64,000 bases of DNA from Bacillus sp. BP-3 (lineage in GTDB: Bacteria; Bacillota; Bacilli; Bacillales; Bacillaceae_G): assembly GCF_028401955.1 (NCBI RefSeq), contig NZ_JAQOTJ010000009.1, forward strand, positions 19,809 to 83,808, written 5' to 3'. A program made the translations under genes and the position numbers. Below are positions 46,436 to 54,488 of this stretch, piece after piece. A model generated the notes under the pieces. That model saw nothing but the letters and a program-made list of their open reading frames with translations, was not told where the DNA came from and did not search any database. The stretch's first letter is position 1; the number at the start of each line of letters is the position of its first letter.

Positions 46436-46520
46436 AGCAGTTATCCCCCACCTCTCTTCTTCAAATTCCTCATAATCATGAGCTGGGGGGCTTACTGTCT
46501 GCGAATAGCAGAATCAAAGT
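46436..46520 (-). repeat. Family A repeat, decayed reversed copy after ypbE
   Basis: On the minus strand 'ctgctattcgcagacagtaagcccccc' resembles the left end and 'gaagagaggtgggggataactgctc' the middle block. The right end is lost. Confidence 0.45.
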
Positions 46521-46526
46521 TCCTTT

Positions 46527-47024
46527 TTACTTGTTCTGTTCTGATTCTGTCTTCTTCGGAATTTTCAACACCTGTCCTGGCTCTAATTCTCCTGCTACTT
46601 CATTGTATTTCTTTATAATCGCTATTCCATCTTCGTTCGGAAAATATTTCTTTGCAATCTCTTCCAAAGTTTCTCCTTCTTTTACTGTATGAAACTGAAA
46701 TGTCTCTGATGAGGATGACTTTGATTCATGATTTGTTTTCTTTTTCGAATTGTAAAAAATAATTTCAAATGCACTATGTTCAGAATCAGCACTTGATTTC
46801 CCGTTTTTTTCTACAATATAACGCTCCGTATACCACAAAATCCCAATCGGAAGAAGGATAAACAATACTGTTAAAATCCGAACAAAAAAATGCTTTATTT
46901 TAAATTTTGATTTTTTTTCTTTTTTGTCTTTATGAACTTCACTACGCGGCGGTAAACCTTCTATTTCTGTTTGCGTTGACTCTTCCATATTCTCTTCAAA
47001 CTCTGTTGTCTGCCTCGTCGTCAT
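46527..47024 (-). CDS. ypbE: LysM-domain membrane protein YpbE
   Basis: A 165-residue type II membrane protein: acidic then lysine-rich N-terminus, one membrane helix (about residues 45-63), and a C-terminal LysM domain (HTVKEGETLEEIAKKYF, ending LEPGQVLKIPKK) outside the cell that should bind peptidoglycan. The ATG at 47024 is preceded by GGTGGTG. Its 5' end overlaps the ypbD coding region by about 29 bases. Confidence 0.85.
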   Translation of the reverse strand: MTTRQTTEFEENMEESTQTEIEGLPPRSEVHKDKKEKKSKFKIKHFFVRILTVLFILLPIGILWYTERYIVEKNGKSSADSEHSAFEIIFYNSKKKTNHESKSSSSETFQFHTVKEGETLEEIAKKYFPNEDGIAIIKKYNEVAGELEPGQVLKIPKKTESEQNK

Positions 47025-47613
47025 CTTGGTCACCACCATCTTTCGTTTGATTTCTTAATTGTAACCCCATTATGAAATCGACTAAAAAATGCGCAAAAAT
47101 TGTAATTAATAAATTCCCTGTATATTGAAACACATAACCAAATACAATACTAATCAGCAATACAAAACAAAATAAAAACGGCTTAGTAATATAGCGAACA
47201 TGTAAAACGGCAAATACCACACTCGCAAACATTAAACCAAAATATGTTTGTATCACACCACGAAATAAAAATTCTTCTGCTGTTCCAATTAAAAGAGTAA
47301 CAGCCAACACTTGAAAAACAGACATACCTTGAAACATGCGATCATTGATCCCACCGTCATCAAACCACGATTCGGGAAAAAGATGCATTGCAATATAATC
47401 CAACAAAATAATAATACAAGCTACTCCTCCACCTATAAAAAAAACAGATGAAAAATCCCAGGACCACAAATCCCAAAATGTATCCATACTCGGAAAGAAT
47501 GTATACGCTAATAGTATTCCCACACATATAACAATTGCTTGTGTAATATATAAATTCAGTCGGATTTCTTTTGGGCTTATGTCTTCAATACTTTTCTTGC
47601 GTATATCCATCAT
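46996..47613 (-). CDS. ypbD: CPBP-family intramembrane metalloprotease YpbD
   Basis: A 205-residue protein with about five membrane helices and the CPBP (CAAX protease and bacteriocin processing) motifs: EEFLFRG (near residue 113), FAVLHV and HFLVDFI. Such proteins cleave or chaperone membrane substrates; the target is unknown. The ATG overlaps the recQ stop (ATGA); a second ATG follows directly with better ribosome spacing. Confidence 0.85.
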   Translation of the reverse strand: MMDIRKKSIEDISPKEIRLNLYITQAIVICVGILLAYTFFPSMDTFWDLWSWDFSSVFFIGGGVACIIILLDYIAMHLFPESWFDDGGINDRMFQGMSVFQVLAVTLLIGTAEEFLFRGVIQTYFGLMFASVVFAVLHVRYITKPFLFCFVLLISIVFGYVFQYTGNLLITIFAHFLVDFIMGLQLRNQTKDGGDQDDDEADNRV

Positions 47614-49136
47614 TCCTTCCCTCTAAATCCGAAAAGCAATTGTAACTCTGTTTCCCAATTATAGTCGAAAATAGGTTGTCTCGCTTGCTTTTTTTTATAA
47701 TCTTCCATATGAATCCCACAATGATTACAGCAATTTTCCGGCTGTATTTCCTTTGCATATCCAAATTGGGAAAGAATTGCTTCTCTTTTACAATCTGTTC
47801 GCCATATCCATTCTTTCATCGTTTCTAGTTGGCCATATTTATTATTAAGCCGCGTTCTCACTTCTGTAATCAATTTCTGCTCAGCCTCATCTGACAAGAA
47901 TTCAGTCATCAATTGCCTTTGTTGTATGATTTTCATTTTTTCGAAATGATATCGAATAAATCTCCAGTATTGTTCATTTAACCCCGCTGCATTATAGCAA
48001 ATATCTTCTATATCCTCTAACGATAACGCTTTCGTTTGTGACGTTGTTTCTCGCAATAAAGAAAATAAAAAACGAATTTGTTGTTCATTTGGTAATTCTT
48101 CTTCAATAATGGAGAGCGGCAAATCATGATCAAGCGGGCTACATAACAAAATAGCAATGCTCGGTTCTCCATCACGGCCTGCTCGTCCAATTTCTTGTAA
48201 ATAAGATTCTATATTGATTGGATAATGGAAATGAATAATATATCGTGTATTTTGCTTATTTACTCCCATACCAAATGCACTTGTACAGACAACAATTTGC
48301 AGTTGATCGTTCATAAATTGTTGCTGAATTAACATCCGTTCTTCGTGTTCCATTCCCCCGTGATAATATGCAACATCATCAATACCTTGGTCTCTTAAAT
48401 ACGCCGCAAGGCGTTCAGTCCAAGCCCGGCTTGAACAATAAATGACCCCAGGCCCTTGTAAATATTTCACATAAGATAATAATGATTCTTTTTTCTCTTG
48501 AATTGTTTCTACAAATTCGATTTTCATAGCGATATTAGGACGATCAATCGAATATAAGTGCTGCTTCACATCTTTCAAATGTAAGCTTTCGATAATATCT
48601 TGTAATACTTCTTTCGTAGCTGTCGCTGTTAAAGCTAGAACGGGTGGGTAACCCATTGATGCAATAACTTGATCTAGCTTTTTATAATCTGTTCGAAAAT
48701 CATATCCCCATTGAGAAATACAATGTGCTTCGTCCACAACAAATAAAGAAATATGAATTTTTCGTAGTTCTTTTAGCAACATATCTGATTGCAACATTTC
48801 AGGAGATGCAAATATAAATTTATAGGAACGCAACTGCCGCATCGCTTCTTTTTTTTCTATTATTGTACGAAAGCTATTAAGAGCTATAACTTGATTTTTC
48901 ACTATATATTTTAATTGTGTAACCTGATCTTCCATTAATGACAATAATGGCGAAACAATCAGTACCGTTCCATCTTGTACAAGACCTGGCAGCTGATAAC
49001 AAAGCGATTTTCCGCCTCCAGTTGGCAGCATCGCTACAACAGAGTCTCCCTTTAATAAATCTGCAACGACTTCCTTTTGCCCAGGGCGAAATGTTCGGTA
49101 GCCAAACCACTGATATAAAATATCTTCAAGTCTCAT
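47610..49136 (-). CDS. recQ: RecQ-family ATP-dependent DNA helicase (RecS)
   Basis: A 508-residue helicase, the short RecQ form without an HRDC domain (RecS/YpbC in B. subtilis). Walker A PTGGGKSLCYQ, DEAHCISQWG, TATA, CSTAFGMGVNK-like motif V (CTSAFGMGVNK) and QEIGRAGRDG are present, and the zinc-binding cysteines are in CKREAIL..CCNHCG near the C-terminus. It unwinds recombination and fork structures. It starts inside the 3' end of ypbB. Confidence 0.94.
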   Translation of the reverse strand: MRLEDILYQWFGYRTFRPGQKEVVADLLKGDSVVAMLPTGGGKSLCYQLPGLVQDGTVLIVSPLLSLMEDQVTQLKYIVKNQVIALNSFRTIIEKKEAMRQLRSYKFIFASPEMLQSDMLLKELRKIHISLFVVDEAHCISQWGYDFRTDYKKLDQVIASMGYPPVLALTATATKEVLQDIIESLHLKDVKQHLYSIDRPNIAMKIEFVETIQEKKESLLSYVKYLQGPGVIYCSSRAWTERLAAYLRDQGIDDVAYYHGGMEHEERMLIQQQFMNDQLQIVVCTSAFGMGVNKQNTRYIIHFHYPINIESYLQEIGRAGRDGEPSIAILLCSPLDHDLPLSIIEEELPNEQQIRFLFSLLRETTSQTKALSLEDIEDICYNAAGLNEQYWRFIRYHFEKMKIIQQRQLMTEFLSDEAEQKLITEVRTRLNNKYGQLETMKEWIWRTDCKREAILSQFGYAKEIQPENCCNHCGIHMEDYKKKQARQPIFDYNWETELQLLFGFRGKE

Positions 49137-50199
49137 GTAATCCCCCTACTCGCGCTAATACAAGACGAATCTCAAAATAGGAAACATGCTCTCCGGCTGC
49201 TTGTTTTAATATTCGCAGCTTCCGTGTTTGTAACTTCTCAATCATGTTCTGTATTTGCTTCATTTTTTCTTTTTCTATAAATTGCTCCACCTGAAATTCT
49301 TTCTCACGTAATGCAATTTCTACAATGTGATCTTCAATTGTTGCAACTTTCAATTTCCTTATCCGCGCAATTTCTTCCATATTTCTTCCTTGTTTCCATA
49401 ATTGATACGTTTTTTGTGTTGATATACTAAATAAATCTGCTTTTTCATTTGGATACGCAATGATTTCTGTTAACAATGGAAACTGTTGCTTATGATTATG
49501 CACTTGTTGAATGATGAAATGAATTGTTCCCCAAAATAAAAAGTATATGCGAAGTGCCTCTTGCTTCATCATATCTCCAAGCTGATTTGTTGTATAACCA
49601 ATACGTCGGTACCCTGTGAGACGGTACACAAAAATTGTTGCTTCTAAAGAAGTCACATTTTTTAATATTAAACTTATTTCTTTATATAACTGTTGCGCTA
49701 AATGTTCTCTTGAAACAGAGGAGCTCATAATAAATCGTTTTACCCATATCGTAATTTCTGTATCTTGTTGAATTGGAGTAAATTTCACATATTGTTGTTG
49801 CAAATTTGATACAGTTTGTATAATTAAGGATAATCTTTTCCAAAAACTCTCTCCAAGTTCACCGTATTGCAGGCCATGTAAATGTTTCGGGAAATAGAAT
49901 GTTTTCTCCCATTCATTTAATTGTTTCTCTCCTACTTCAGATAAAATGTAAGTATTTTCATGTACACATGTAATAAGTTGTGCGTTTAATAATGTTTCAA
50001 TCTGTTTATCATAATCATGACGTCTTAAAGATTTATATACACCAAATAAAAAAGAAAGATAAAACATATTCCCATCCTGAAATGTTTGTGAAGAACGCTT
50101 TCCTTTTAAAAGGTGATAAATGGAAGAAACTGTCCGTTCACCTTTTAATTGCTTTAAACAGTATAGTACAGTATATTGTAGCTGCAATGCCGCTTCCAT
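49126..50199 (-). CDS. ypbB: Helix-turn-helix protein YpbB (RecQ partner)
   Basis: A 357-residue soluble protein with a C-terminal helicase-associated helix-turn-helix (HTH_40) region around residues 260-310 (KTYQLWKQGRNMEEIARIRKLKVATIEDHI). It lies immediately before recQ and overlaps it by 11 bases, so a joint DNA repair role is likely. The N-terminal 250 residues have no recognisable motif. Confidence 0.85.
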   Translation of the reverse strand: MEAALQLQYTVLYCLKQLKGERTVSSIYHLLKGKRSSQTFQDGNMFYLSFLFGVYKSLRRHDYDKQIETLLNAQLITCVHENTYILSEVGEKQLNEWEKTFYFPKHLHGLQYGELGESFWKRLSLIIQTVSNLQQQYVKFTPIQQDTEITIWVKRFIMSSSVSREHLAQQLYKEISLILKNVTSLEATIFVYRLTGYRRIGYTTNQLGDMMKQEALRIYFLFWGTIHFIIQQVHNHKQQFPLLTEIIAYPNEKADLFSISTQKTYQLWKQGRNMEEIARIRKLKVATIEDHIVEIALREKEFQVEQFIEKEKMKQIQNMIEKLQTRKLRILKQAAGEHVSYFEIRLVLARVGGLHET

Positions 50200-50285
50200 C
50201 CTTTCACTCTACTTCTACTTCCATTGTAACAAAATGCAACTTATTTAGATATTTTAAAAACACCATGAATGACTAAAGAAATTAG

Positions 50286-50663
<378 letters not shown>

Positions 50664-50670
50664 TCTCCAG

Positions 50671-50705
50671 AAATAACCCTCAAAAAATGAGGGTTATTTT
50701 TTTGA
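50671..50705 (+). terminator. Terminator of fer
   Basis: AATAACCCTCA and TGAGGGTTATT pair around AAAAA, followed by TTTTTT. Confidence 0.9.
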
Positions 50706-50764
50706 GTAAAAAATAATTCCCCTTCTAAACAAATGAAAACCTCTCAGCAATCAGACTTTTACAG

Positions 50765-50802
50765 AATAAAAAGCATTAGCAGAAAAATATCCACTAATGC
50801 CA
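50765..50802 (-). terminator. Terminator of ribU
   Basis: Minus strand GGCATTAG and CTAATGC(T) pair around a 14-base loop, followed by TTTTTATT. The repeat at 50812-50987 separates it from the ribU stop codon. Confidence 0.65.
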
Positions 50803-50811
50803 AATCTTTTA

Positions 50812-50987
50812 TTTATCCCGCTATTCGCGGGCAGTCATACTCCCACCTCAAAATTCGGCGAAAGCATTGTCCAGTTCCAGTGGCTAGAATGTTCGGTGGG
50901 AGATAAACTGCTGGCGTGCGCCCAATTGGTGAGGGCTAATAATCAGTGGGGGATGAAGCCCCCCCACTGATTAAAGTTTCACTTTAT
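50812..50987 (+). repeat. Family A repeat, 176-base copy ending on ribU stop
   Basis: Starts TTTATCCCGCTATTCGCGG and ends AAAGTTTCACTTTAT; TTTAT flanks at 50812-50816 and 50983-50987, the latter containing the ribU stop codon (50984-50986). Contains 'aaaattcggcgaaagcattg', 'gggagataaactgctgg' and hairpin blocks. Confidence 0.85.
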
Positions 50988-51562
50988 GCATTTTCCATTT
51001 TTGCAAACACCCATACTTTTAATCTAGAAAATAAAGGAACAAAAACAATTGTTACGATAATTCCTTTAATTAAATTAAAAGGTAAAATTGCCACCACAAT
51101 CATTTGACGCATTGCACCGCTAGACATAGCAGGTTGACCCAAGAACCAAGTGTATGCTGGTAAAATGATGAAATAATTTAGTACACTCATAATAAGTGTC
51201 ATACAAATTGCACCTAACATCAATCCAGTTGTTAAGCTTTTAATTGTGCGATGTTTACGGAACAAAATAGATGCTGGAAGAATAAAGAGACATCCAGCGA
51301 TAAAATTCGCCACTTCCCCTACTGGCACTCCCGTTAAATTTCCATGGATGACATAATAAAGAACGTTTTTAATCGCTTCTACAATTACACCTGAAAGCGG
51401 TCCAAAAATAATTGCTACAATTAATGCTGGAACATCACTAAAATCAATTTTCAAAAACGGTGGTAACCCTGGAAATGGAAAATCCAACATCATTAGCAAA
51501 TACGCAATGCTACTTAGCATCGCAATGCTCATCATTTTTACTACACTTTTCTGTTGTTTCAT
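50984..51562 (-). CDS. ribU: Riboflavin ECF transporter S component
   Basis: A 192-residue membrane protein with six helices (RibU/YpaA). Family features include FPGLPPFLKIDFSDVPALI in the riboflavin-binding loop and GEVANFIAGCLF. It binds riboflavin and works with the shared ECF energising module encoded elsewhere. AAGGAGAG precedes the ATG at 51562. An FMN riboswitch and a terminator stand upstream. Confidence 0.94.
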   Translation of the reverse strand: MKQQKSVVKMMSIAMLSSIAYLLMMLDFPFPGLPPFLKIDFSDVPALIVAIIFGPLSGVIVEAIKNVLYYVIHGNLTGVPVGEVANFIAGCLFILPASILFRKHRTIKSLTTGLMLGAICMTLIMSVLNYFIILPAYTWFLGQPAMSSGAMRQMIVVAILPFNLIKGIIVTIVFVPLFSRLKVWVFAKMENA

Positions 51563-51634
51563 ATTTCTCTCTCCTTTTCCATCGATCATCTCATGGAAAG
51601 TGGAAAGGTTCTGCTATGCCCAAATATTCTACCA

Positions 51635-51668
51635 TGAAAAAACCCTTTGCATCTGAAACGCAAAGGGA
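51635..51668 (-). terminator. Riboswitch-controlled terminator before ribU
   Basis: Minus strand CCCTTTGC-GTTTCAGAT-GCAAAGGG, then TTTTTTC. It lies between the FMN aptamer and the ribU start. A preceding stem (ACGTTCA/TGAACGT near 51685-51722) may act in the switch. Confidence 0.85.
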
Positions 51669-51728
51669 GAAATTTTAGGCACATCAAATAGACGTTCAAG
51701 CACTTATCTTTTTTGAACGTTTGAACCT

Positions 51729-51860
51729 CCATCTTCTCCCATCCAGACTGTACTGTCGGCTTTGGAATCGCACCAAATCCTGCCTTAACGGCTCGCGGGC
51801 TTAGAACAAATACATGTGTTCATCACCGCCGGTCGGGATTTTCACCCTGCCCCGAAGATA
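51729..51860 (-). ncRNA. FMN riboswitch (RFN element)
   Basis: The minus strand carries the conserved RFN blocks in order: 'cttcggggcagggtgaaa', 'tcccgaccggcggt', 'gcccgcgagc', 'gattTGGTGcgattcc' and 'gccgacagta' to 'gatgggagaag'. FMN binding is expected to favour the terminator at 51635-51668 and shut off ribU. Confidence 0.95.
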
Positions 51861-51884
51861 GACCGATATTCTATTTTCCTCATC

Positions 51885-51913
51885 ATTATACAACAACTTT
51901 AAAACAATGTGAA
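51885..51913 (-). promoter_or_regulatory. Promoter of the FMN riboswitch-ribU unit
   Basis: Minus strand TTCACA, 17-base spacer, TATAAT, about 25 bases before the aptamer. The -35 is within one arm of the hairpin ACAATGTGAATGAAAA/TTTTCATTCACATTGT (51904-51946). Confidence 0.65.
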
Positions 51914-51946
51914 TGAAAATGCTTCTTTTTCATTCACATTGTGCAA

Positions 51947-52302
51947 CACTTTCCGCCTCTAAATAGAACAAAACATGACGACTTGTACCCACTTTCTCAT
52001 TTTGTTTTCATCCCTGCATGTGACAAAAAAGCTCTGACCGTCTCTAATCATATCCAAATCCTCTAGCCTATCTGAAAATACGGGATTTTTTAATTATTAT
52101 TTATATACTTCTTATTAAACTTTATATAGTCAAATCTTAATAATTGCATGACATTCTAACGACTAGTAAATAATATGACAAAAAAGAACGTTTTTTCGTG
52201 TTTGTCCCTTAATGTTGGTAATTCTCTAGCCATTCATATGTGAAAGTGATAATATATGATATTGTTAAGAAAACAGCATTTTCTTACAATGGAGGAAATG
52301 TC
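51947..52302. other. Gene-free interval before the unknown membrane protein
   Basis: About 355 AT-rich bases. I see a short palindrome AAAAAAGAACGTTTTTT near 52181 and no supported gene, RNA or repeat. The promoter of the downstream plus-strand gene should be here; none is clear by eye. Confidence 0.4.
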
Positions 52303-52989
52303 ATGAGTAAAGAAAAAAAACAATCAATTCAAGAAGTTATGAAAAAAAATCTTCGCAAAGAATATTTCTATTTAAAAAAAGAATTACTGTTCTATTGTCC
52401 TGTTGACTCAGGAAAATTCTCAAGAGATACATATTATGCTGCCTTTGATAAACACGGAATTAGCATATACCAATATGATAAAAACTCAGACAGTAAACTA
52501 AAGCTTTGCGAACGACACCCATGGAAAAGCTGGAAAAAAGTCAAAATCGATCATTATTTAACAAAAAGCCAGTTCGTCTTTCAGGGAGAGCGAAATTGGA
52601 TCCTTTCTTTGTTTCATCAAGGAAAAAAGGCAGAAAAAATCATTCAAACTAATACATCCTTAGAAATAGAGATTGTTTCTAGACCATTTTTAAAAAAACT
52701 GCCAGGTTACCGTTCTAACACAACATTAAATATGTATATTGGAACAATTTGCTACACTGCACTAATTGCGTTTATATTAAAAATTATTGTTCCATTTCCA
52801 GTCTTCCAAATCGCCTTGTATTCACTATCCCTCGGCTGTATGTTTCTCGGTCTACTTTGTTTAATTATCGGCCTTATTGAACCTACTATCGTCTTATTTA
52901 GAACAGAAGAGAAAACAAGAGCGAAAGTATTTTATTATTATAGCTATTTAGCTATTGCCGGATTTATTTGCCTCTTTATTTTTTGGTAA
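52303..52989 (+). CDS. Membrane protein of unknown function
   Basis: A 228-residue protein. Residues 1-135 are soluble and lysine-rich, with alternating beta-like segments (HGISIYQYD, KSQFVFQGERNWILSLF) reminiscent of a PH-like domain, though I cannot confirm that. Residues 145-228 contain three membrane helices, the last ending LFIFW. GGAGG is 8 bases before the ATG at 52303. Convergent with the M23 gene, sharing a terminator region. Family not recognised. Confidence 0.7.
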   Translation: MSKEKKQSIQEVMKKNLRKEYFYLKKELLFYCPVDSGKFSRDTYYAAFDKHGISIYQYDKNSDSKLKLCERHPWKSWKKVKIDHYLTKSQFVFQGERNWILSLFHQGKKAEKIIQTNTSLEIEIVSRPFLKKLPGYRSNTTLNMYIGTICYTALIAFILKIIVPFPVFQIALYSLSLGCMFLGLLCLIIGLIEPTIVLFRTEEKTRAKVFYYYSYLAIAGFICLFIFW

Positions 52990-52995
52990 CAAGCG

Positions 52996-53022
52996 AAAGA
53001 GCTAGCCTTCCTAGCTCTTTTT
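52996..53022 (+). terminator. Terminator of the unknown membrane protein gene
   Basis: AAAGAGCTAG and CTAGCTCTTT pair around CCTTC, followed by TT. It abuts the M23 stop codon. Confidence 0.75.
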
Positions 53023-53636
53023 CAATTGATATGTAATTTTTGCGACGGGAAAATATTATCTTTTTGTAAGTGATTTTTCACTTTCAATTCTCCAACAGTT
53101 GTGCCAAACTTCTTAGCAATACTCACTAGTGTATCCCCTTTTTGTACAACATATACAGAGGCAGATGCTACCGTATTTTGTTTTTCCCCAAGCATTTGCA
53201 ACGGATTAACCGCATATGTTTTTGCTATTGTCCAAGACCCTTTATGAATTTCTAAATGTAAGTGCGCACCATTGGATTGTCCTGTATTCCCTACCTGTCC
53301 TATTAATTGCCCTTGCAAAATCTCTTCTCCCTCTCTCACAAGTCGTTTATTCATATGTGCATATACAGCTTCATAATCTCTATGTTTAATAAATACAACA
53401 TGACCGTAACTGTCAGAAAAATAAGATTTCGTTACAACGCCACCTTGCATAGCTACAATTGAAGTGCCTATTGGTGCAGCAATATCAATTCCAAAATGCT
53501 TTCCATTTCTCGTTCCAAAGTAATCACTAATACGTCCCTCTACTGGCCACGTCCATTGTTTTTCTTCAGCAGCACCTTCTGCTTGTCCTATAAAAAAAAC
53601 ACAAAAGAAAAACAATATAATCTTTAAAGCTCTCAT
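53022..53636 (-). CDS. M23-family peptidase with C-terminal LysM domain
   Basis: A 204-residue exported protein: signal peptide (residues 1-22), LytM/M23 endopeptidase domain (residues 30-140) with the zinc ligands in HFGIDIAAP and HLHLEIH, then a LysM domain (YVVQKGDTLVSIAKKFGTT). It should cleave peptidoglycan cross-bridges or act as an inactive regulator; both ligand motifs look complete. GGAGG is 7 bases before the ATG at 53636. An 18-base inverted repeat lies right upstream (53651-53696). Confidence 0.9.
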   Translation of the reverse strand: MRALKIILFFFCVFFIGQAEGAAEEKQWTWPVEGRISDYFGTRNGKHFGIDIAAPIGTSIVAMQGGVVTKSYFSDSYGHVVFIKHRDYEAVYAHMNKRLVREGEEILQGQLIGQVGNTGQSNGAHLHLEIHKGSWTIAKTYAVNPLQMLGEKQNTVASASVYVVQKGDTLVSIAKKFGTTVGELKVKNHLQKDNIFPSQKLHIN

Positions 53637-53650
53637 TGTAAATCCTCCGT

Positions 53651-53696
53651 TTTCTATAATCGACCACACTTTTTCTATTGTGGTTGATTATAGAAA
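53651..53696. promoter_or_regulatory. 18-base inverted repeat before the M23 gene
   Basis: Arms 53651-53668 and 53679-53696 are complementary apart from one position, with a 10-base spacer. It begins 4 bases from the ribosome site and has no T-run, so it is more likely an operator or an mRNA leader hairpin than a terminator. Confidence 0.45.
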
Positions 53697-53701
53697 AAAG
53701 T

Positions 53702-53738
53702 ATACAAAAAAAGAAAGAGTCTATTTCTCTTTCTTTTC
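53702..53738 (-). terminator. Terminator of pduO
   Basis: AAAGAAAGAG and CTCTTTCTTT pair around AAATAGA on the minus strand, then TTTTG. One arm covers the stop codon. Confidence 0.75.
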
Positions 53739-54302
53739 TACCTCATCTCGAAACACAATCGCACTTCTTTCATATTCTACATCATTTACATGAGAACGAG
53801 CATTCACAACTCTCGCAACTGCAAATAAATAATCCGATAATCGATTTACGTATTGTAAAACATGTTCATTTATCTCATCTTGTTTCTTTAAAGAAACGAT
53901 GCACCGTTCTGCTCTTCTTGTAACAGTACGAGCGATATGAATAATTGCTGCTCCTTCACTACCTCCTGGTAAAACAAAACGTTCCAACGGTGGTGCTTCT
54001 TTTATATATACATCAATTCTTTCCTCTAGAAAGGTGATGATATCCTCCGTTACTTTATACGGAACTTTTTTCTTTACAATCGCTAAATCTCCACCGCAAT
54101 CAAACAACTCATGTTGAATTTTTTCAAGTTCTTGATAAATGTCTAGAAATAATTCACCTTGCAATCGTGACATTGCATGCCCAATAAACGAATTCACCTC
54201 ATCAAGTGTTCCGTATGCCTCCACACGCAAATCATCTTTATCTACGCGTCCTCCAATAAGACTTGTTCGACCTTTATCTCCTGTTTTTGTATAAAGCTTC
54301 AT
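53721..54302 (-). CDS. pduO: PduO-type ATP:cob(I)alamin adenosyltransferase
   Basis: A 193-residue trimeric-type adenosyltransferase (YvqK in B. subtilis). The ATP-binding N-terminus is LYTKTGDKGRTSLIGG, with YGTLDEVNSFIG following, and RRAERCIVSL plus YVNRLSDYLFAVAR in the C-terminal helices. It makes adenosylcobalamin from cobalamin. GGGGGGGAAAG precedes the ATG. Its own terminator and leader suggest a single-gene unit; it is 9 kb from the B12-fold regulator. Confidence 0.93.
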   Translation of the reverse strand: MKLYTKTGDKGRTSLIGGRVDKDDLRVEAYGTLDEVNSFIGHAMSRLQGELFLDIYQELEKIQHELFDCGGDLAIVKKKVPYKVTEDIITFLEERIDVYIKEAPPLERFVLPGGSEGAAIIHIARTVTRRAERCIVSLKKQDEINEHVLQYVNRLSDYLFAVARVVNARSHVNDVEYERSAIVFRDEVEKKEK

Positions 54303-54457
54303 ACTTTCCCCCCTTCTCTTATGTATTTTTTACTATACAAATATTCCTGCTACTAACCAAGATGTAGAGAAAATAGACAAGAGATATTTGCCTTGAAAAA
54401 TTCAATTGGTGCTCATTAAAGAATACAAACCGCACTGCTCACAGTTTCATTTTATGA

Positions 54458-54488
54458 AAAAAGCTTATCAAAAAGATAAGCTTTTCAT
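54458..54488 (-). terminator. Terminator of resE
   Basis: AAAGCTTATC and GATAAGCTTT pair around AAAAA; the minus strand continues TTTC, with TTTTTTC in total. Confidence 0.85.

Noticed and set aside
52008-52060. Possible fourth copy of repeat family B
   Set aside because: Only 'tgcatgtg.ca' and 'ctctgaccg' match; too short and discontinuous to claim.
54400-54455. Possible family A right end before the resE terminator
   Set aside because: 'cactgctcacagtttcattttat' is similar to the right end, but no other block is present and several bases differ.
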